Shown piece by piece: positions 36,310 through 45,507 of a DNA stretch of 64,000 nt. The notes below the pieces were generated by a model that saw only the letters and a list, made by a program, of their open reading frames with translations, did no database searches and was not told the origin of the DNA. Source of the DNA: an uncultured Bacilli bacterium (lineage in GTDB: Bacteria; Bacillota_I; Bacilli_A; RF39; UBA660). A program made the position numbers and the translations under genes. Location of the stretch: assembly GCA_910579455.1 (NCBI GenBank), contig CAJTUT010000003.1:1-64000 (forward strand). The letters run 5' to 3'. Numbering within the stretch: the stretch's first letter is position 1; every line of letters begins with the position of its first letter.

Positions 36310-37497
36310 CTAGTGTTTCATGATTTTTTTTAGGTTTTTAACCTCCTTCATCGTATTTTCTGTTTGATTGGTAAGATTGAAGATAGAATCATATCTAAAA
36401 ATAGCAAATCCGTCATAATTATCATGATTTCTACTTACTAGTATTTGTCGCATAATCATATTATTATTTTCTATCCACTCATTAGATCCACTCTTCGCAT
36501 AAGGATCTACTATTCCTGTTTTATAAAAAGCTAATGCTGGTATTAATACTACATTACTATTTTTTACTAAATCATTCCACTTTCTAATTACTTCGTAAAA
36601 GGGTTGCGATTCATTATAGAATCCATAATAAATTTGTGGCATTAAATAATCTACATATAAATCACTACCTCCCCATGTATATACATCAGCAAAATTTGAA
36701 GAGTAATTATTATCAATATTACCCTCTGGGGAAATTCCGAATAAAATATGATTTCTCTTTGTAATCTGATGAACTTCTTTGATTAAATTATTGACCATTA
36801 ATAGATGATAATTTTCTAATGATATATGATCATGATCCTTTAAATATTCCTGATAATTATCTAAATCAATATTACAATCAGGATAAAAATAATCATCAAA
36901 GTGAATACCATCAATAGCATAATTACTAACTAACTCTTCCACTCCATCAAGAATAAGTTTTTGTACCTCCAAACTAGCAGGATTATAATAAATCCCCTTT
37001 TCACATATTTTAACATGATTTGTATTTAACCAATAATAAGCCTTGTTATTTTTACTAATGGTAGATGGCTCTGCCGTATTTCTAATCCGGTAGGGATTAA
37101 TCCAGGCATGAACCTCAACCCCTTTTTCATGAGCTTTTTTTATAAAATATTTTAAAATATCAAATCCTGGACTTACTCCCTCTTCATTAGATACTACACT
37201 ACTCCATGGAAAATATTTTGATTCATATATTGCATCAGAAAAACTCCTCACCTGAAGAATTAACATATTAAAATTAAAATCAGATAAATTTTCTATAATC
37301 TTATCAATATTTTTCTTACTCTCATCAATACTTTTTCCTTTAATATAATTCTGTAATTCAATATAACTAAAAAAAATTGCTCTCTTTTCCTCTCTTTCCT
37401 CTTTTTTATTTCTATTTGCATTATTTTTAGGAAAAATAAGAAAAGAAACTACTAGAATAAAAAAAAATACAATAATAAAAAATATGTGTTTTTTCAT
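36310..37497 (-). CDS. Exported glycosyl hydrolase-like protein (GHL10/DUF187 family)
   Basis: A signal anchor at residues 4-24 leads to a TIM-barrel-like domain: FNMLILQVRSFSDAIYES, GFDILKYFIKKAHEKGVEVHAW, NPYRIRN, IDGIHFDDYFYPD (paired acidic residues) and YLMPQIYYGFY. These are the blocks of GHL10 proteins, related to GH10/GH13 barrels and proposed to act on cell-surface glycans such as peptidoglycan. Length 395. The ATG follows AGGTGATTCC. It is followed, 32 bases later, by the pseudopilin gene on the same strand. Confidence 0.85.
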   Translation of the reverse strand: MKKHIFFIIVFFFILVVSFLIFPKNNANRNKKEEREEKRAIFFSYIELQNYIKGKSIDESKKNIDKIIENLSDFNFNMLILQVRSFSDAIYESKYFPWSSVVSNEEGVSPGFDILKYFIKKAHEKGVEVHAWINPYRIRNTAEPSTISKNNKAYYWLNTNHVKICEKGIYYNPASLEVQKLILDGVEELVSNYAIDGIHFDDYFYPDCNIDLDNYQEYLKDHDHISLENYHLLMVNNLIKEVHQITKRNHILFGISPEGNIDNNYSSNFADVYTWGGSDLYVDYLMPQIYYGFYNESQPFYEVIRKWNDLVKNSNVVLIPALAFYKTGIVDPYAKSGSNEWIENNNMIMRQILVSRNHDNYDGFAIFRYDSIFNLTNQTENTMKEVKNLKKIMKH

Positions 37498-37545
37498 AGG
37501 AATCACCTAATAGAATATATACCATACTTTATTTAAAAAAAATGT

Positions 37546-38187
37546 CTATTTAGATACGTTTTCATTCTTTATAATAAATAAATCATGATTCTTATAAAAA
37601 GCATAAAATACCTTATCTATCTTTGTTTGATTCTCATCTAAAGATTTTATCAACCATTTTTTATTTTTTCCAATTTGAATTAAAGTTTCTTCCTGCACCT
37701 CCCCATCTAGTATGACAGGAAGGGGATAATCTCTATTATCGTTTTTTACAAAAACAGAGAGTTTCCCACTTGTTTCTAATATTGCATAATCAACTTCTTC
37801 GATACTCTTAATACTTTTTTCTCTAAGTTGTGTTAATAAATCATCTAAATTATATCGTTGCTTTAACATTTCCTCAAAATTAACCTTTCCCCGGTTTATA
37901 ATCACAGAAGGTTCACCTTCAATCTTTTCTCTGGTCTTAGGACTTTTTAGAGAGACTTTAGCAACTATAATTTGAACAATTACCAAAGAAAGAATGGGAA
38001 CAATGGTAATTAACAAATTAGATTTATACTTATCAATTGCCATAGCAGCAAGCTCTGCGATTAAAATGGACACAATTAAATCCATAATAGACAACTCTCC
38101 AACTTCTCTTTTCCCCATAAAACGATAAACCACTGTAATAATTAAATAAAATAATAAAGTTCTACCCAAAACGATCAAGACTTCCAT
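37546..38187 (-). CDS. DUF421 membrane protein (YetF-like)
   Basis: Three helices in the first 90 residues contain YRFMGKREVGELSIMDLI, the DUF421 signature (RxMGKRxxxxLTxxDLVV). The soluble C-terminal half has EGEPSVIINRGKVNFEEMLK and LLTQLREKSIKSIEEVDYAI, a YdfS-like domain. Some family members affect spore germination receptors in Bacillus species. The substrate is unknown. Ribosome binding site AGAGGTGAAG. It diverges from the small TIGR04086-type gene. Confidence 0.85.
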   Translation of the reverse strand: MEVLIVLGRTLLFYLIITVVYRFMGKREVGELSIMDLIVSILIAELAAMAIDKYKSNLLITIVPILSLVIVQIIVAKVSLKSPKTREKIEGEPSVIINRGKVNFEEMLKQRYNLDDLLTQLREKSIKSIEEVDYAILETSGKLSVFVKNDNRDYPLPVILDGEVQEETLIQIGKNKKWLIKSLDENQTKIDKVFYAFYKNHDLFIIKNENVSK

Positions 38188-38262
38188 ATCTTCACCTCTT
38201 TATTATTATGATATTTGGTATATTATTTTATTCACTTTCATAAATTTTATTGGAGGTTAATC

Positions 38263-38628
38263 ATGAAAAAATTACAAACCTATATAAAAAATATCGCTAT
38301 ATCCCTTATTTTTATCTTTCTTTCTCTACTACTACTTTCTACTCTTTACTATTTTGATATTTTAAGTACTAATATTGTAAATTATCTAAGACCGTTAATC
38401 ATTCTACTTAATATTTTCATTAGTAGCTATTTAATAGGAAAAAAAGCAGATAAAAACGGATATTTGGAAGGTCTAAAATATGGAGGAATTGTTCTAGCGG
38501 TTTTCTTTCTCATCGCTCTATTCTTCTTTCATAATTTCTTTAGAATCAGATTTATTCTATATGATATTATTCTATTAATGACTTCTGTTTTTGGGAGTAT
38601 GTTAGGAATTAACAAAAGAAAAAACTAA
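38263..38628 (+). CDS. TIGR04086-type membrane protein, 121 aa
   Basis: Four membrane helices in 121 residues, with YLIGKKADKNGYLEGLKYGG between helices two and three, characteristic of the TIGR04086 (YrzE-like) family of unknown function found in sporulating Firmicutes. The start ATG follows TGGAGGTTAATC. It ends at a strong terminator. Confidence 0.8.
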   Translation: MKKLQTYIKNIAISLIFIFLSLLLLSTLYYFDILSTNIVNYLRPLIILLNIFISSYLIGKKADKNGYLEGLKYGGIVLAVFFLIALFFFHNFFRIRFILYDIILLMTSVFGSMLGINKRKN

Positions 38629-38660
38629 AAGATTGTACTGCATATTAGTACAATCTTTTT
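38627..38660. terminator. Intrinsic terminator after the TIGR04086-type gene
   Basis: AAAAGATTGTACT and AGTACAATCTTTT form a thirteen-base stem with a seven-base loop, with T run after it. It separates this gene from the convergent lipoprotein gene. Confidence 0.9.
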
Positions 38661-38703
38661 CACTTTTTAAAATTTCAACTTACCTGAATTAAACCAACTT
38701 TTT

Positions 38704-39642
38704 CTACTTTTTATTAAGGGACTTTATTTTCGCATCATAAATTCCATTTACATACTCATTCTCAGGAATTTGATAAATTTTTCCATCCTCTACTGTAAAC
38801 TTTGCATACATACCTCGTTTAATAATTTCTGTAAACTTCTTTAAATTGCTATTTAATTCCTCATCATAAGACGCCTTAGCATCTTTAGAAACCTTACTAC
38901 CATCTAGTTTTTTACTCTCAGATACTACATAAACCATTTGAGCCAGTTTATTTTCATAGTACTCATCATAAAAAGCACCAAGAGTTTCATCTAAAGAGGA
39001 TACTTCTAAATCGTAATAATACTCACTTTTTTTATCATGATCTGTATATTTTATTTTTACATATTTTTCAAATTGATGAAAGTTTTCTGGATTCTCCAAG
39101 ATACTAAAATTTTTATACTCATTCATATCGAGTGAAAAAGCATCTACAAGTTTGGCTTTACTAACTAAAGAAGCCATCTTTATTGTAGTTGAATATCCAT
39201 AATCATATAACCAACTATTGATTTCAACCTCACTATTTTTCAATTTCTTTACAATACAATTGTATTCCTCATCTGTAGGAGCTAGATGTTCTAATTTTCC
39301 AATATTTCTTTCCCAAGCCTCCAATTTATCAACTCGAGTAGACAAATCTAAGGACTCTAAATTTTCATCAGATTCTATCTCCTTAAAATTATCAAAATTT
39401 AGAGTATGTAGTTTTTCTGACAAGACTAAATACTTTTCTAAAACAAACATCTCTGTAGTTATATCTTTATTCTCTTTTTCCTCAAGAATCTCATCTAGCA
39501 AAGTACTATCTTTCGTATCATCTAAAATAGACGAAAATAAAACGGAAGCTTCATGCTCTTTTTCTCCACAACTAGTTAAAAATAAACTAGAAGCTGAAAT
39601 TCCAAGTGCTAATGCAATTGCTCTTATATACTTACTTTTCAA
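38704..39642 (-). CDS. Lipoprotein of unknown function, 312 aa
   Basis: The signal peptide ends in SLFLTSCGEK, a lipobox (LTSC), so the mature protein is tethered outside the membrane. The mature domain is helical and acidic with no motif I know. The start is a TTG eleven bases after GGAGG; no ATG in frame fits as well, since a longer frame runs through the ribosome binding site. It lies between two convergent-type terminated units, downstream of a non-coding gap from trmK. Confidence 0.7.
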   Translation of the reverse strand: MKSKYIRAIALALGISASSLFLTSCGEKEHEASVLFSSILDDTKDSTLLDEILEEKENKDITTEMFVLEKYLVLSEKLHTLNFDNFKEIESDENLESLDLSTRVDKLEAWERNIGKLEHLAPTDEEYNCIVKKLKNSEVEINSWLYDYGYSTTIKMASLVSKAKLVDAFSLDMNEYKNFSILENPENFHQFEKYVKIKYTDHDKKSEYYYDLEVSSLDETLGAFYDEYYENKLAQMVYVVSESKKLDGSKVSKDAKASYDEELNSNLKKFTEIIKRGMYAKFTVEDGKIYQIPENEYVNGIYDAKIKSLNKK

Positions 39643-39847
39643 TATTTCTCTTACCTCCTTATAATCTCCTAAACTCTTTTTCTTTTGTAATATAATAATC
39701 ACCTCCCTAATGGAGCCTATTATAACATATTAGCCTAAGTGAATCTAATCATTTTTTAAAAATACCGAAATTTGAGACAAGACCGCACTACCTATTAGTG
39801 GCAATTTTTTATACTATGACAGATTTTACAAATAGAGAGATAACATT

Positions 39848-40516
39848 CTATTGTTCTAATTCCTTTTCTAATGTTTTAATTTCCATTTTTATAATATGCC
39901 TTTTCCACCTATAATTTTTAGGTAATAGATTCATTATAATCTTTCTAGAAATTAATTCTTTTTTATAATATTCCTGAAATAGTGAATCTTTATTTTCTAA
40001 TAAAATAGGTCCAAAAAAATAATCTTTTTTCCGATATTTCCTTTTACCTCTTTTAAATTTTATAATTTGATAGATTACTTTTCCATCTTTTACTAATACT
40101 TCCTCTTCTATTGTAAATCCGATTTTTGAAAAAAATCTTCGCACATCTTCCTGATAATTATTAGGAGATAAAATAATCGTTTTTATCTTTTTAACAACTG
40201 CTAATTGATATTTAAAAATGCCAATAATAGTTCTACCACCCATACCGGATACGACTACAGTATCAATATCATTTGTGTAACATTCTAATCCATCACCTAG
40301 TCTTAATTCGATTTGATCTTCCATATGATGATCTATTATGTTAGCTCTAGCGGAGTTTAGAGGTCCTTCTGAAATATCAGATGCAATAGCCCTTTTGACC
40401 TTATTTTCTTTGACCAAGTAAATATCTAGAAGTGCGTGATCACAACCGATGTCTAAAATAAGGGAATTAGCATCAACTAAATCCCCCACCTTTTTTAATC
40501 TATTATTAATTCTCAT
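39848..40516 (-). CDS. trmK: tRNA (adenine(22)-N1)-methyltransferase TrmK
   Basis: The SAM-binding start is NSLILDIGCDHALLDIYLV, followed by AIASDISEGPLNSA, VVVSGMGGRTI and LSPN, the conserved blocks of TrmK, which methylates A22 in tRNA. Length (222) is typical. Its ATG shares a base with the stop codon of rpoD (TAATG), so the two are coupled. In Firmicutes trmK directly follows rpoD. Confidence 0.93.
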   Translation of the reverse strand: MRINNRLKKVGDLVDANSLILDIGCDHALLDIYLVKENKVKRAIASDISEGPLNSARANIIDHHMEDQIELRLGDGLECYTNDIDTVVVSGMGGRTIIGIFKYQLAVVKKIKTIILSPNNYQEDVRRFFSKIGFTIEEEVLVKDGKVIYQIIKFKRGKRKYRKKDYFFGPILLENKDSLFQEYYKKELISRKIIMNLLPKNYRWKRHIIKMEIKTLEKELEQ

Positions 40517-41607
40517 TAGTCCGTTAGGAAATCCTTCAACTTTCTACTACGTGATGGGTGTCTTAACTTTCTAAGGGCCTTTGCTTCTATTTGACGAATT
40601 CTCTCACGAGTTACACCAAAAATTTGACCAACTTCTTCTAAAGTTCTACATTGACCATCATCAAGGCCAAATCTAAGTCTTAAAACCTTCTCTTCTCTAT
40701 CAGTTAAAGTAAGAAGTACTCCCGCTAACTCTTCTTTTAACATTTCTACTGTAGTATACTCCTCTGGTCCCATTGCTCTTTCATCAGGAACAAAGTCCCC
40801 TAAATGGGAATCTTCTTCCTCACCAATAGGAGTCTCCAAAGATACTGGATCCTGGCTAATTTTATAAACTTCTCTTACCTTTTCTATTGTAATCCCTAAT
40901 TTTTCAGCAATTTCTTCATCCGTCGGTTCACGATTTAGTTCCTGAGTAAGTTGTCTTTGAACACGAGCCAATTTATTAATCGTTTCTACCATATGCACAG
41001 GAACTCGAATTGTTCTTGCCTGATCTGCAATAGCACGAGTAATAGCCTGTCTAATCCACCATGTTGCATAAGTTGAAAATTTATATCCCTTAGTAGGATC
41101 AAATTTATCAACTGCCTTCATTAAACCAATATTCCCTTCCTGAATCAAATCCAAGAATAACATTCCACGACCAACATATCTTTTCGCAATACTAACTACT
41201 AAACGTAAGTTAGATTCTGCTAACAATCTTTTAGCTTCCTCGTCTCCTTCTTCAGCACGCTTGGCATATTCAAATTCCTCATCAGAAGTAAGTAAATTAA
41301 TACGACCAATTTCTTTTAAATACATCCTAACAGGATCATTAATTTTAATATCCTTAGACATCGTTAATTCTTCAACTTTAAGGTTATCTGTAATCTCTTC
41401 TCCACTTACATCATCAGAACCATCTTCCGCTACAATATCAATATCCTCATCTGTTAAAGCATTATATAATTCATCTAAAGAATCACTATCTACCTCTAAT
41501 CCTTTTAATTCACTAGCTAACTGTTCATAAGTAATATAACCCTGTTTTTTTCCTAAGGTAATTAATTTTTCTTTTCGCTCCTCTAGTGTTTTAATTTCTC
41601 CAACCAT
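40516..41607 (-). CDS. rpoD: RNA polymerase primary sigma factor (SigA/RpoD)
   Basis: Regions: 1.1-like acidic start, 1.2 DPVRMYLKEIGRINLLT, 2.1-2.4 RLVVSIAKRYVGRGMLF, LDLIQEGNIGLMKAVDKFDP, YKFSTYATWWIRQAI, 3.0-3.2, and region 4.2 TLEEVGQIFGVTRERIRQIE. These match housekeeping sigma-70. Length 363 is close to B. subtilis SigA (371). The start ATG follows AGGAG and lies in the overlap with the end of dnaG; upstream codons in the same frame encode no conserved sequence. Confidence 0.97.
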   Translation of the reverse strand: MVGEIKTLEERKEKLITLGKKQGYITYEQLASELKGLEVDSDSLDELYNALTDEDIDIVAEDGSDDVSGEEITDNLKVEELTMSKDIKINDPVRMYLKEIGRINLLTSDEEFEYAKRAEEGDEEAKRLLAESNLRLVVSIAKRYVGRGMLFLDLIQEGNIGLMKAVDKFDPTKGYKFSTYATWWIRQAITRAIADQARTIRVPVHMVETINKLARVQRQLTQELNREPTDEEIAEKLGITIEKVREVYKISQDPVSLETPIGEEEDSHLGDFVPDERAMGPEEYTTVEMLKEELAGVLLTLTDREEKVLRLRFGLDDGQCRTLEEVGQIFGVTRERIRQIEAKALRKLRHPSRSRKLKDFLTD

Positions 41608-41609
41608 TC

Positions 41610-43337
41610 CTAAATTTCTCCTAACTTCAACTTTCTGATTTGTTCTACTATTTTTGCTTGTTCTAGGCAATCCGATTCTTTTTTCATCAATCTTTCCAAC
41701 CTCTTTATTTCTTGGCTTTTACTATAATCCTTGATTACTTTAAAATAGGCAAATAAATCATCTTTTGTAACATCCTCTAAAACATTACTTGAAACAATTT
41801 TTTCTAAATAGGAAAGTAAATCAGTCTTGTCTTGCAAATAAGTATAAAAATCAGCAATCGTAATGTACCTATTTTTTCTATAAAAATAAATAATTTCATT
41901 TGTTAATATCCTAGTTTCATTATTTGGAAAAACAATTTTTTCCTGCTCCACTAAATTAATCACCCACGGATGATTTAACATATGAAAAATTACTTGTTCC
42001 ATTGCCAATATATACTTATTACTCCTCTTTTTTTCTTTTTGCCTCACTTCTATCTTTGATGTTGGCTTAAGATTTTCCTTAATATCCCTAAACCTTTTTT
42101 CCAGTGTATTATATCCTATATTATAATCTTTTGCAAGTTTTTTTAGAATAATTTCTACACGAATTTCATCTTCAATCTTAGTTGCTTCCAAAATCACACT
42201 ATGAATATAAGAAGACAAATCTTCTTCACTATTGAAATTAATGTTTTCTTTTAAAGAAGCAATTTTATAATCACTATAAAAAACTGCACTTTCTATTAAA
42301 TCTATAAATTTTTCTTTTCCATTTTTTAAAATATAACTATCAGGATCATCCTCATTTGGCAAAGTAATCACCCTAGGTTCAATACCGTCATTTACTAAAT
42401 CTTGTCCTATTTTTAAGGCTGCGTGTCTTCCTGGTCCATCACCATCTAAACATAATATTATATTTTGAGACAATCTTTTGATTAATCGAAGTTGCTCTTT
42501 TGTTAGTGCCGTTCCCATTAAAGCTACAGTATTTTTGATTCCTATGGAAAAGGCCCTAATAACATCCATAAATCCTTCCATAACAATAATACTTTTACTT
42601 ATCCTAGCAAAATCAATAGCAGCATGATAATGATAAAGACAATCCCCCTTTTTAAAAATGACAGTTTCTTTAGTGTTAATATATTTACTTTGATTAACAT
42701 TCCTATATATTCTCCCTGAAAATCCTACAACCTTTCCATAGGAATCATGCAGAGGAAACATAATTCTATCTATGTAAATATCTCTATCATCTATAGATAA
42801 TCCTATCTGATTTAGTATTTTTAGTTCATACTTCTTAGTAGTTAATAAAGTAGTTAAATCCTTCTTCCCTGATAGGGATAGGCCGATTTCAAATTCTTTT
42901 ATAATCTCATCAGGAATTCCCCTATGATGTAGGTACTCTTTAGCTTCCTTTCCATAAGAGGATGCCAAATTATTTTGGTAATATTTAACAGAAAGACGAT
43001 AAGCCTCATATAGCGAATCATACTTAGTAGTTGCCTGGTTTACCTTAACACCCGAAACATGAATTCCCACCTTTTTTCCTAAGTCTTGCAAAACCTCTTT
43101 AAACTCTTTGTGTTCATAATTCATTAAAAAGGTATAAACATTTCCACTAGCTCCACAAGAAAAGCATTTATAAATCTGCTTCTCGCGAGATACACTCATC
43201 GATGGATTGGTATCATCATGAAAAGGACATACTCCAAAAAAATTCCTTCCCTTTGCTGTTAGAGGTATTCTCTCGCCTATGATATCAACAATATCAACTT
43301 TATTTCTAATTTCAGTTGTTAAATCATTTGGATTCAT
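41610..43337 (-). CDS. dnaG: DNA primase DnaG
   Basis: The N-terminal zinc finger shows CPFHDDTNPSM and CFSCGASG (CHC2 type), then the toprim domain with IIVMEGFMDVI, and ILCLDGDGPGR (metal ligands). The C-terminal part, about 150 residues, would bind DnaB helicase. DnaG makes RNA primers for replication. 575 residues, in the normal range. Ribosome binding site GGAGG. It is the first gene of the dnaG-rpoD-trmK operon. Confidence 0.96.
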   Translation of the reverse strand: MNPNDLTTEIRNKVDIVDIIGERIPLTAKGRNFFGVCPFHDDTNPSMSVSREKQIYKCFSCGASGNVYTFLMNYEHKEFKEVLQDLGKKVGIHVSGVKVNQATTKYDSLYEAYRLSVKYYQNNLASSYGKEAKEYLHHRGIPDEIIKEFEIGLSLSGKKDLTTLLTTKKYELKILNQIGLSIDDRDIYIDRIMFPLHDSYGKVVGFSGRIYRNVNQSKYINTKETVIFKKGDCLYHYHAAIDFARISKSIIVMEGFMDVIRAFSIGIKNTVALMGTALTKEQLRLIKRLSQNIILCLDGDGPGRHAALKIGQDLVNDGIEPRVITLPNEDDPDSYILKNGKEKFIDLIESAVFYSDYKIASLKENINFNSEEDLSSYIHSVILEATKIEDEIRVEIILKKLAKDYNIGYNTLEKRFRDIKENLKPTSKIEVRQKEKKRSNKYILAMEQVIFHMLNHPWVINLVEQEKIVFPNNETRILTNEIIYFYRKNRYITIADFYTYLQDKTDLLSYLEKIVSSNVLEDVTKDDLFAYFKVIKDYSKSQEIKRLERLMKKESDCLEQAKIVEQIRKLKLGEI

Positions 43338-43435
43338 GATACCTCCTTTATAATCCCTTTTCTTATATCATAAAATCCCTGATATTTCAAGAATATTTCC
43401 TATCTTTTCATTTATAATAATAATGAGGTAAAAAT

Positions 43436-43954
43436 ATGAACCTAAAAAGAGCAATAAAAAATACAATCATTATATTTTTATTATGTAGTTTACTTCATTT
43501 TGGCTATGATATCTTTCCTAACTTTATTACTAGTATCTTTTGTCCAGTAAATGAAAGTATATGGGAACATCTCAAAATGATTTTTAGTGCTTCTTTAATT
43601 TTTAGTATCTTAGAAAAATTAATAAATAATGAATCTTGCTTTTTCATCAAGGGATATCTGCGTGGAATGTTCACAATAATAATTCTATTAATCTTTTACT
43701 TACCGATTTATTATTCGTTAGGTGAAATTTTAATACTCACTATGCTCATCTTACTTATTTCTATTCTCATATCAGAAATCATAGTTCAAAAATTATCATT
43801 GGAAAAAAACTATAAAACTTTGGATATTATTGGAATCATCCTAATCCTTTTAAATTTTATTCTATTTACCTACTTATCCTATAATCCATTAAAGATAGAC
43901 TTATTCTATGATCATAGGAGTAAAAAATATGGAATCGATACCCTAAATCAATGA
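43436..43954 (+). CDS. DUF6512-type membrane protein, 172 aa
   Basis: Five predicted helices. The motif FCPVNESIWEHLKMIF, in the first loop, is the signature of a family of small membrane proteins of unknown function (DUF6512) in gut Firmicutes. Ribosome binding site TGAGGTAAAAAT. It ends in an overlap of twelve bases with the convergent yqeH gene; no terminator is visible. Confidence 0.75.
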   Translation: MNLKRAIKNTIIIFLLCSLLHFGYDIFPNFITSIFCPVNESIWEHLKMIFSASLIFSILEKLINNESCFFIKGYLRGMFTIIILLIFYLPIYYSLGEILILTMLILLISILISEIIVQKLSLEKNYKTLDIIGIILILLNFILFTYLSYNPLKIDLFYDHRSKKYGIDTLNQ

Positions 43955-44953
43955 TTTTCTTATAAAGACCTTAATATTCTTATCTAAATAAATATCCACT
44001 TTCCCTTTATTAACAATTTTAATAAAACCCAATCCCTGAACGACTAAATCATTATCATATTTGATATCATAAGTAGATTTTTGTAAATGCTTTAAGTCTA
44101 TCCTACTGGAGTTGATTCTTTTTACTTTTAAATCATTAGAAAGGAATAAAGTAAAACTATTCTTTTCTCCTTCGACATAGTCTAATCTCACAATATCCTC
44201 AATTAATAAGCTTTGATTTTTTCTTAATTGATACGTTCTAGGTTTAATTTCCTTTTTGGGGTTTATCTTTTTTAACATTATTTGATCTACATAATTGATA
44301 AGAGATCTCATATCTACAAGACCTGGAGTATCAATCAATGTTAAATATTCATTAATTTGGATAGTTACAGTATTTAAAGTAGTAGAAGGAAGTGGTGACA
44401 TTGTTAATTCTGGTGCATCTTGATTGGAATAGTTTTTAATTAATTTATTAATTAAAGTAGATTTTCCTGCATTGGTATGTCCTACTACATATACCTTTTT
44501 AGTAGTTTGAAAATACTTAATTCTTTTTAATAAATAATCCATATTCAAATTTTTCTCAACACTGATAACAATAATTTCTTCAAAATAAACATGATTTTCT
44601 TCAAAATACTTAATTAATTTAGCTTCTTTAACACTTTTTGGTAAAATATCCTTTTTATTTAATACCAAAATCATTTTATTATTAATATATTCTCTAATTT
44701 TTAAAATATCTTCTTCTAAATTTAATAAGTCTGTAACATACAACACCAAATCCTTTGTTTTTCCAACCTCTTTTAAAATTTTAAAATACTCATCATTCGA
44801 CTTGGTGATTACCTGATATTCACCATAGTTTTTCATTTTAAAACATCGTTGACAAATAGAATTTTCTAAATTTGTAGTATATCCTTCTTGTAAAATGTTT
44901 TCATCTTGTAATAAAACACCGCATCCACTACACCTTTTTTCTTCGTTATTCAT
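43943..44953 (-). CDS. yqeH: Ribosome biogenesis GTPase YqeH
   Basis: The N-terminal zinc finger is CSGCGVLLQDEN with CQRCFKMKNYG. The GTPase domain is circularly permuted: NKKDILP (G4) comes before VVGHTNAGKSTLI (G1) and IDTPGLVD (G3), as in YqeH/RsgA-like proteins. A C-terminal substrate-binding domain follows. It assists assembly of the 30S subunit. Start ATG follows AGAGGTAATT, giving 336 residues. Its start overlaps the end of yqeG by eight bases, as in the yqeG-yqeH operon of Bacillus. Confidence 0.93.
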   Translation of the reverse strand: MNNEEKRCSGCGVLLQDENILQEGYTTNLENSICQRCFKMKNYGEYQVITKSNDEYFKILKEVGKTKDLVLYVTDLLNLEEDILKIREYINNKMILVLNKKDILPKSVKEAKLIKYFEENHVYFEEIIVISVEKNLNMDYLLKRIKYFQTTKKVYVVGHTNAGKSTLINKLIKNYSNQDAPELTMSPLPSTTLNTVTIQINEYLTLIDTPGLVDMRSLINYVDQIMLKKINPKKEIKPRTYQLRKNQSLLIEDIVRLDYVEGEKNSFTLFLSNDLKVKRINSSRIDLKHLQKSTYDIKYDNDLVVQGLGFIKIVNKGKVDIYLDKNIKVFIRKSLI

Positions 44954-45464
44954 AATAATTACCTCTTTTAAAAATTCCTCTCTTAGAGTATCTATTAATA
45001 ATCCAAGACTCAATTTTTCTATTAATATTCGTTATTCTCATATCCTTTTGTCCTAATGGATCAACTAGGATTGTTTTAATATTAAAATTTCTTCCTGATA
45101 TAATATCTGTTACAATTTGATCCCCAATCATCACCATCTCTTTTTTTAATAAATGATATTTTTTTCTTATTCTCCTTAGTCCTCTTGTAAGCGGCTTCAT
45201 TGCAAAACTTACAGCATCAACCCCCAAACTTCTTTTATAAGGTTCTATTCTCCTACTACAGTTGTTTGAAATAATAAAAATAATAAAATCCTTCTGAAGA
45301 TTTCGAATGAGTTCTTTAGTTCTTTGTGGACATTCTTTTTCGTCTATTAAAGCTAGAGTATTATCTAAGTCAAAAACAAGACACTTAATACCATCCTTTT
45401 TTAACTTTTTATAATTAATACTAAATATATCCTTTTTATACATAGTTGGTTTATACCTTTTCAT
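44946..45464 (-). CDS. yqeG: YqeG-family HAD-IIIA phosphatase
   Basis: CLVFDLDNTLALIDE is HAD motif I (DxDxT), IIFIISNNCS motif II, KPLTRGL motif III with its Lys, and MVMIGDQIVTDIISGRN motif IV. These identify the HAD-IIIA phosphatase YqeG, which stands beside yqeH in most Firmicutes; the physiological substrate may be phosphatidylglycerolphosphate or another small phosphate ester. Start ATG follows AGGTGG. 172 residues. Confidence 0.92.
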   Translation of the reverse strand: MKRYKPTMYKKDIFSINYKKLKKDGIKCLVFDLDNTLALIDEKECPQRTKELIRNLQKDFIIFIISNNCSRRIEPYKRSLGVDAVSFAMKPLTRGLRRIRKKYHLLKKEMVMIGDQIVTDIISGRNFNIKTILVDPLGQKDMRITNINRKIESWIINRYSKRGIFKRGNYYE

Positions 45465-45507
45465 TTTTACCACCTATTCTAATTATAACCCATTTATTAC
45501 AAATTTA

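Noticed and set aside
39703..39847. Hairpin CACTA-CCTAT-TAGTG with T run between the lipoprotein and trmK
   Set aside because: It resembles a plus-strand terminator but no plus-strand gene precedes it, so it is not called; it could be chance in AT-rich DNA.
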